A stretch of 8,856 bases of DNA, taken from Christensenella sp. UBA3798 (GTDB lineage: Bacteria > Bacillota > Clostridia > Christensenellales > CAG-1252). The stretch is taken from contig DFEQ01000022.1 of assembly GCA_002368735.1 (NCBI GenBank), forward strand, positions 6,631 to 15,486, given 5' to 3'. Shown piece after piece: positions 5,446 to 8,856 of the stretch (positions are counted from its first letter, which is position 1; each line of letters starts with the position of its first letter). The notes under the pieces are model-generated. The model was not told the DNA's origin. It saw nothing but the letters and a program-made list of their open reading frames with translations, and did not search any database. The position numbers and the translations under genes are program-made.

Positions 5446-6618
5446 TTATTTAAGAAGTGATTTGATCTGCTCAACTTTGTCGACTGCTTCCCAAGGGAAG
5501 CCCGCCCTGCCGAAGTGACCGTAATTGGAGGTCGCGCGGTAGATGGGTCTGCGAAGCGCTAAAGTGTCGATGATCGCCGAGGGGCGCATATCAAAGACCT
5601 TCCTCACGATCTCCTCGAGTTTGCCGTCGGGAAGGACGCCGGTGCCGAAGGTGTTGACGTGGAGCGAGATGGGGTGCGCTACGCCGATGGCGTAGGAGAC
5701 CTCAAGCTGCATCCTCTCCGCCGCGCCCGCAGCAACCATATTTTTGCAGACGTAGCGTGCCATATACGCCGCGCTCCTATCCACCTTGGTGGGGTCCTTG
5801 CCGCTGAAAGCGCCGCCGCCATGCGGGCAATAACCTCCGTAGGTATCCACGATGATCTTCCTGCCCGTGAGGCCGCTGTCGCCGTGCGGACCGCCCGTGA
5901 CGAATCTGCCCGTCGGGTTGACGTAGATAAGGGTGTTTTCATCCAAGAGTTCGGCGGGGATCGCCCTCTTGATGATGACCTCCTCAACGTCCTTGCGAAG
6001 AGTTTTGATATCCACGTCGGGGCTGTGCTGGGTGGAAACGACGACGGTGTGCACCCTCTTCGGGGCGCCGTCCACGTACTCCACGGTGACCTGAGCCTTG
6101 CCGTCGGGGCGGAGATAGGTGAGTTCCCCCTTCTTCCTCGCCTCGGCGAGGCGCATCGTCAGTTTATGTGCGAGCGTGATGGGGAGGGGCATAAGCTCCT
6201 CGGTCTCGCGGCAAGCGTAGCCGTACATCATGCCTTGGTCGCCCGCGCCGATAAGGTCGTACTTATCGCCCGAAGCGCTGTCGATGCTGCTATTCACCCC
6301 CATAGCGATATCGGGGGACTGCTCGTCCAAGGACACCATGACCGAACAGGTATCGGCGTCAAAGCCCATATCGCTGCTCGTATACCCTATATCGCGCACT
6401 ACGTCGCGCACGATCTTCTGCACGTTGGGGTTTGCGTTAGAGGTGATCTCCCCCACCAAAATAGCGATGCCCGTCGTGACGACGGTCTCTACCGCTACGC
6501 GCGCCGCGGGGTCCTCGGAAAGGATGGCGTCGAGGACGGCGTCCGAGATCTGATCCGCCACTTTATCGGGATGTCCTTCTGTGATGCTCTCGCTTGTTAT
6601 CAATCTTACGTCTTGCAT
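5446..6618 (-). CDS. metK: S-adenosylmethionine synthetase (methionine adenosyltransferase)
   Basis: The cytoplasmic enzyme joins methionine and ATP to give S-adenosylmethionine, releasing phosphate and pyrophosphate, and supplies nearly all methyl groups in the cell. The 390-residue length is normal. Signatures include TSESITEGHPDK (8-19, with the metal- and ATP-contacting residues), VGEITSNA (55-62), the methionine/ATP loop GAGDQGMMYGYA (124-135, more often GAGDQGLMFGYA), the NPTGRFVTGGPHGDSGLTGR segment (234-253) and the P-loop-like GGGAFSGKD (267-275). All catalytic blocks are intact. The ATG at 6618 has an AGGAG site 4 bases upstream. It follows rpoC after 61 bases with no clear promoter between, so it may be co-transcribed with rpoC. 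No S-box or other SAM riboswitch fits in that gap. A strong terminator ends it. Confidence 0.98.
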   Translation of the reverse strand: MQDVRLITSESITEGHPDKVADQISDAVLDAILSEDPAARVAVETVVTTGIAILVGEITSNANPNVQKIVRDVVRDIGYTSSDMGFDADTCSVMVSLDEQSPDIAMGVNSSIDSASGDKYDLIGAGDQGMMYGYACRETEELMPLPITLAHKLTMRLAEARKKGELTYLRPDGKAQVTVEYVDGAPKRVHTVVVSTQHSPDVDIKTLRKDVEEVIIKRAIPAELLDENTLIYVNPTGRFVTGGPHGDSGLTGRKIIVDTYGGYCPHGGGAFSGKDPTKVDRSAAYMARYVCKNMVAAGAAERMQLEVSYAIGVAHPISLHVNTFGTGVLPDGKLEEIVRKVFDMRPSAIIDTLALRRPIYRATSNYGHFGRAGFPWEAVDKVEQIKSLLK

Positions 6619-6632
6619 AATTCTCCTAAGAT

Positions 6633-6660
6633 GGGGGCGACTCTTCGCCGCCCCCTTTTT
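6633..6660. other. GC-rich hairpin between rpoC and metK
   Basis: The plus strand reads GGGGGCG (6633-6639), a short centre, then CGCCCCC (6649-6655) and TTTTT (6656-6660). As plus-strand RNA it is a classic terminator shape with a 7-bp stem plus one pair beyond an A/C mismatch. As minus-strand RNA that mismatch becomes a G-U pair, giving a 9-bp stem with loop GAAGA that ends just ahead of the metK AGGAG site, but without a T-run after it. It could block antisense transcription into rpoC, or act as a leader or processing hairpin for metK. The strand in use cannot be decided from sequence alone. Confidence 0.6.
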
Positions 6661-6681
6661 GACTATTAAGAGTTTCTTCCT

Positions 6682-8856
6682 TTATTCGTCGTCGCCGTCA
6701 AAGAGGCTCTCGACCGCCATCTTTCTTTCGACGGGAACGTTCATGGATACCGTCACGTTAGCGTACTGCTTGAGACCGGTACCGGCGGGAATGAGCTTAC
6801 CGAGGATGACGTTCTCTTTGAGGCCGCAGAGGTTATCCACCTTGCCCTTGATCGCCGCGTCGGTGAGGACGCGAGTGGTCTCCTGGAAGGATGCGGAAGC
6901 GAGGAAGCTGTCCGAATTCAAGGACGCCTTGGTGATACCGAGGAGCACGGGCTTGCCCATTGCAGGTTCCTTGCCCTCCTGCGTGAGTGTCATATTGACC
7001 TTTCTAAAAGCGCCGATCTCCACCAGTTGTCCCGGCAGGAAGCCGCTGTCGCCCTGCTCGATGATCCTGACCTTGCGGAGCATCTGACGAATGACGATCT
7101 CGATGTGCTTATCATTGATGTCAACGCCGGCGGATCTGTATGCGCGCAAAACTTCGCGGATAAGATACTTCTGCACGGCGGTGACGCCCTTCGTACGCAG
7201 GAGGTCCTGCAAGTTGATGGCACCGGCAGTGATCTGGGTGCCGGGCGTGACTTTCTCGCCTTCGCTGACCAAGATGGTGGCGTTGAGGGGCGGCACGTAC
7301 TCCTTGACCTGCGGTCCGTCGGGATTCTCGGGGTCGGAGACGACCACGGTGCGCTTCTTATTCTTCTCCACGATACTCACCACGCCGGGGATATCCGAGA
7401 TGATGGCTTGCGCCTTGGGCGTGCGGCACTCGAAGAGTTCCTCAACGCGCGGGAGACCTTGGGTGATATCTTCGGACGTTGCGATACCGCCGCTGTGGAA
7501 GGTACGCATCGTCAGCTGCGTGCCCGGCTCGCCGATGGACTGCGCCGCGATGACGCCGACCGCCTCGCCGACCTTGACGGGGTTGCCGCTTGCCATATTC
7601 TTGCCGTAGCACTTGGAGCACAGCCCGTTCTCACATTGACAGGTGAAGACGCTCCTGATCCTGACCGATTCGATGCCCGCCTTGACGATAGCGCTTGCAG
7701 CATCGTCGCTGATCATGGTGTCCGCAGGGACGATGACTTCGCCCGTTGCGGGGTTCTTGATCTCGCCGATCGTATATCTGCCGACGATCCTCTTGTCGAG
7801 CGACTCGATCTCGTCACCCTTGTCGCCGTAAATGGCGGATACGTCCATACCTCTCGTATCGCCGCAATCCATCTTTTGGATGATGACCGACTGCGACACG
7901 TCCACGAGCCTACGGGTGAGGTAGCCGGATTCCGCCGTCTTAAGAGCGGTATCGGCAAGACCCTTACGACCACCGTGGGAGGAGATGAAGTATTCGAGGG
8001 CGGATAGTCCCTCGCGGAAGTTGCTCTTGACGGGGAGCTCGATGGTCTTACCGGTCGGGTCTCTCATCAAGCCACGCATACCTGCGAGCTGACAGATCTG
8101 ATCCATGCTACCACGGGCGCCCGACTGCTCCATCATCTTGATGGGGTTGAACTTATCCCAGGAGTTCTTCAAGGTCTCGCTGAGCTCCTTCTTTGCCGCT
8201 TCCCACACCTGGATGACAGCCTTATATCTGCCGTCGTCGGTGATGAAGCCGCGGCGATAGCGCTCGGTGATGACGTCCACCTGCTTCTCCGCGGCGGCGA
8301 TGATGCTCGCCTTCTCCTTGGGGATGTGCATATCGAAGACGCTGGTCGTGAGCGCGCCGATCGTAGAATACTTGAAGCCCTGCGCCTTGATCTTGTCGAG
8401 GACGAGAGCGGTCTCGGTGCTGCCCTTGCACTTGTAGCATTGACGAATGATCTGTCCGAGCTGCTTCTTGCCTACGAGGAAGTCGACTTCGAGGTCGAAC
8501 GCCTTGTCGGGATCGGACCTATCAACGAAGTTGATATCCTGCGGGATAGCCTCGTTGAAGATGAATCTGCCGAGGGTGGTGTGCACTCTCTTGGACACCT
8601 GCTTGCCGTCGATCTCCTTGGTGACGCGCACGTAGATCATGGCTTGGAGCTCGATCTCCTTATTGGCATAGGCGAGCTTTGCCTCGTCCACGCTCATGAA
8701 GTATCTGCCTTCGCCCCTGGCTCCTTCCTTGACGATGGTCAAATAGTAGCTGCCGAGGACCATGTCCTGCGTCGGGGTCATGACGGGAGCGCCGTCCGAG
8801 AGCTTCAAGATGTTGTTGGTGGAGAGCATCAGGAAGCGAGCCTCCGCCTGCGCCTC
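6682..8856 (-). CDS. rpoC: RNA polymerase beta' subunit, C-terminal 724 residues (5' end outside window)
   Basis: Beta' forms one jaw and much of the active centre of RNA polymerase. The frame stays open to the right edge and begins EAQAEARFLMLSTNNIL, a block just after the catalytic Asp region of beta', so the internal Met at 8829 is not the start. In fragment numbering, the bridge helix HGGRKGLADTALKTAESGYL lies at about 294-313. The zinc site uses Cys 331, 406, 413 and 416, within DCGD and TCQCENGLCSKCYG. The trigger-loop block GEAVGVIAAQSIGEPGTQLT (430-449) continues directly into MRTFHSGG. There is no large insertion between trigger-loop halves, as in Firmicutes and unlike E. coli. The conserved end block LLGITKASLNSDSFLASASF is present, and the protein ends in an acidic DGDDE tail. 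It is followed by metK rather than the ribosomal-protein genes usual after rpoC. Confidence 0.98.
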   Translation of the reverse strand, partial: EAQAEARFLMLSTNNILKLSDGAPVMTPTQDMVLGSYYLTIVKEGARGEGRYFMSVDEAKLAYANKEIELQAMIYVRVTKEIDGKQVSKRVHTTLGRFIFNEAIPQDINFVDRSDPDKAFDLEVDFLVGKKQLGQIIRQCYKCKGSTETALVLDKIKAQGFKYSTIGALTTSVFDMHIPKEKASIIAAAEKQVDVITERYRRGFITDDGRYKAVIQVWEAAKKELSETLKNSWDKFNPIKMMEQSGARGSMDQICQLAGMRGLMRDPTGKTIELPVKSNFREGLSALEYFISSHGGRKGLADTALKTAESGYLTRRLVDVSQSVIIQKMDCGDTRGMDVSAIYGDKGDEIESLDKRIVGRYTIGEIKNPATGEVIVPADTMISDDAASAIVKAGIESVRIRSVFTCQCENGLCSKCYGKNMASGNPVKVGEAVGVIAAQSIGEPGTQLTMRTFHSGGIATSEDITQGLPRVEELFECRTPKAQAIISDIPGVVSIVEKNKKRTVVVSDPENPDGPQVKEYVPPLNATILVSEGEKVTPGTQITAGAINLQDLLRTKGVTAVQKYLIREVLRAYRSAGVDINDKHIEIVIRQMLRKVRIIEQGDSGFLPGQLVEIGAFRKVNMTLTQEGKEPAMGKPVLLGITKASLNSDSFLASASFQETTRVLTDAAIKGKVDNLCGLKENVILGKLIPAGTGLKQYANVTVSMNVPVERKMAVESLFDGDDE

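Noticed and set aside
5659..6669. 336-codon plus-strand open frame
   Set aside because: It is antisense to metK, with His/Val/Asp/Arg-rich composition typical of a mirrored reading frame.
6619..6681. S-box or other SAM riboswitch ahead of metK
   Set aside because: The gap is too short for any known SAM riboswitch and contains only one GC-rich hairpin.
7027..8007. 326-codon plus-strand open frame
   Set aside because: It is antisense to rpoC. Its length is explained by codon bias of the conserved gene opposite, and it has no ribosome site or recognisable domain.

Overview
The window looks like chromosomal DNA from a member of the Firmicutes, most likely an uncultured, gut-type Clostridia. The evidence is a beta' subunit with no large insertion in the trigger-loop region, RecD2 and a ComF-family protein of Firmicutes type, strong AGGAG ribosome sites at some genes, and a gene order resembling the clostridial metK-recD2-comF-secA block. 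All real genes lie on the minus strand, so transcription runs from high to low coordinates. The assignment to phylum is fairly safe. The assignment to class is an inference.

In transcription order: the 3' part of rpoC enters at the right edge (8856-6682). It is followed after 61 bases by metK (6618-5446), with a GC-rich hairpin just ahead of the metK ribosome site. A good terminator closes metK and abuts the promoter of a membrane-anchored metallophosphoesterase (5340-3778). Two bases after that gene's stop is the wreck of an alpha-galactosidase of family GH27: its N-terminal signature and a C-terminal stretch survive, with the catalytic middle missing. Where the GH27 similarity ends, a hairpin-rich repeat element begins (about 3610-3466). 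On the plus strand it carries four exact AGTGAAGTT copies separated by small, mostly perfectly self-complementary spacers. Then come a strong promoter, recD2 (3399-1213), comF (1223-474, overlapping recD2), an AT-rich palindromic promoter, and the first 127 codons of secA (383-1).

Most of the content is housekeeping: transcription (rpoC), methyl-group supply (metK), DNA repair (recD2), DNA uptake or a related phosphoribosyltransferase role (comF), and protein export (secA). The accessory stretch is 3441-5340. A surface phosphoesterase, a lost sugar-cleaving enzyme and the repeat element sit between metK and recD2, which are often neighbours in Clostridia. The main points of interest are the hairpin-spaced repeat element, the GH27 remnant it appears to interrupt, a recD2 transcript predicted to be leaderless, and the symmetric secA promoter. 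I see no CRISPR array, tRNA, rRNA, insertion-sequence transposase or SAM riboswitch.
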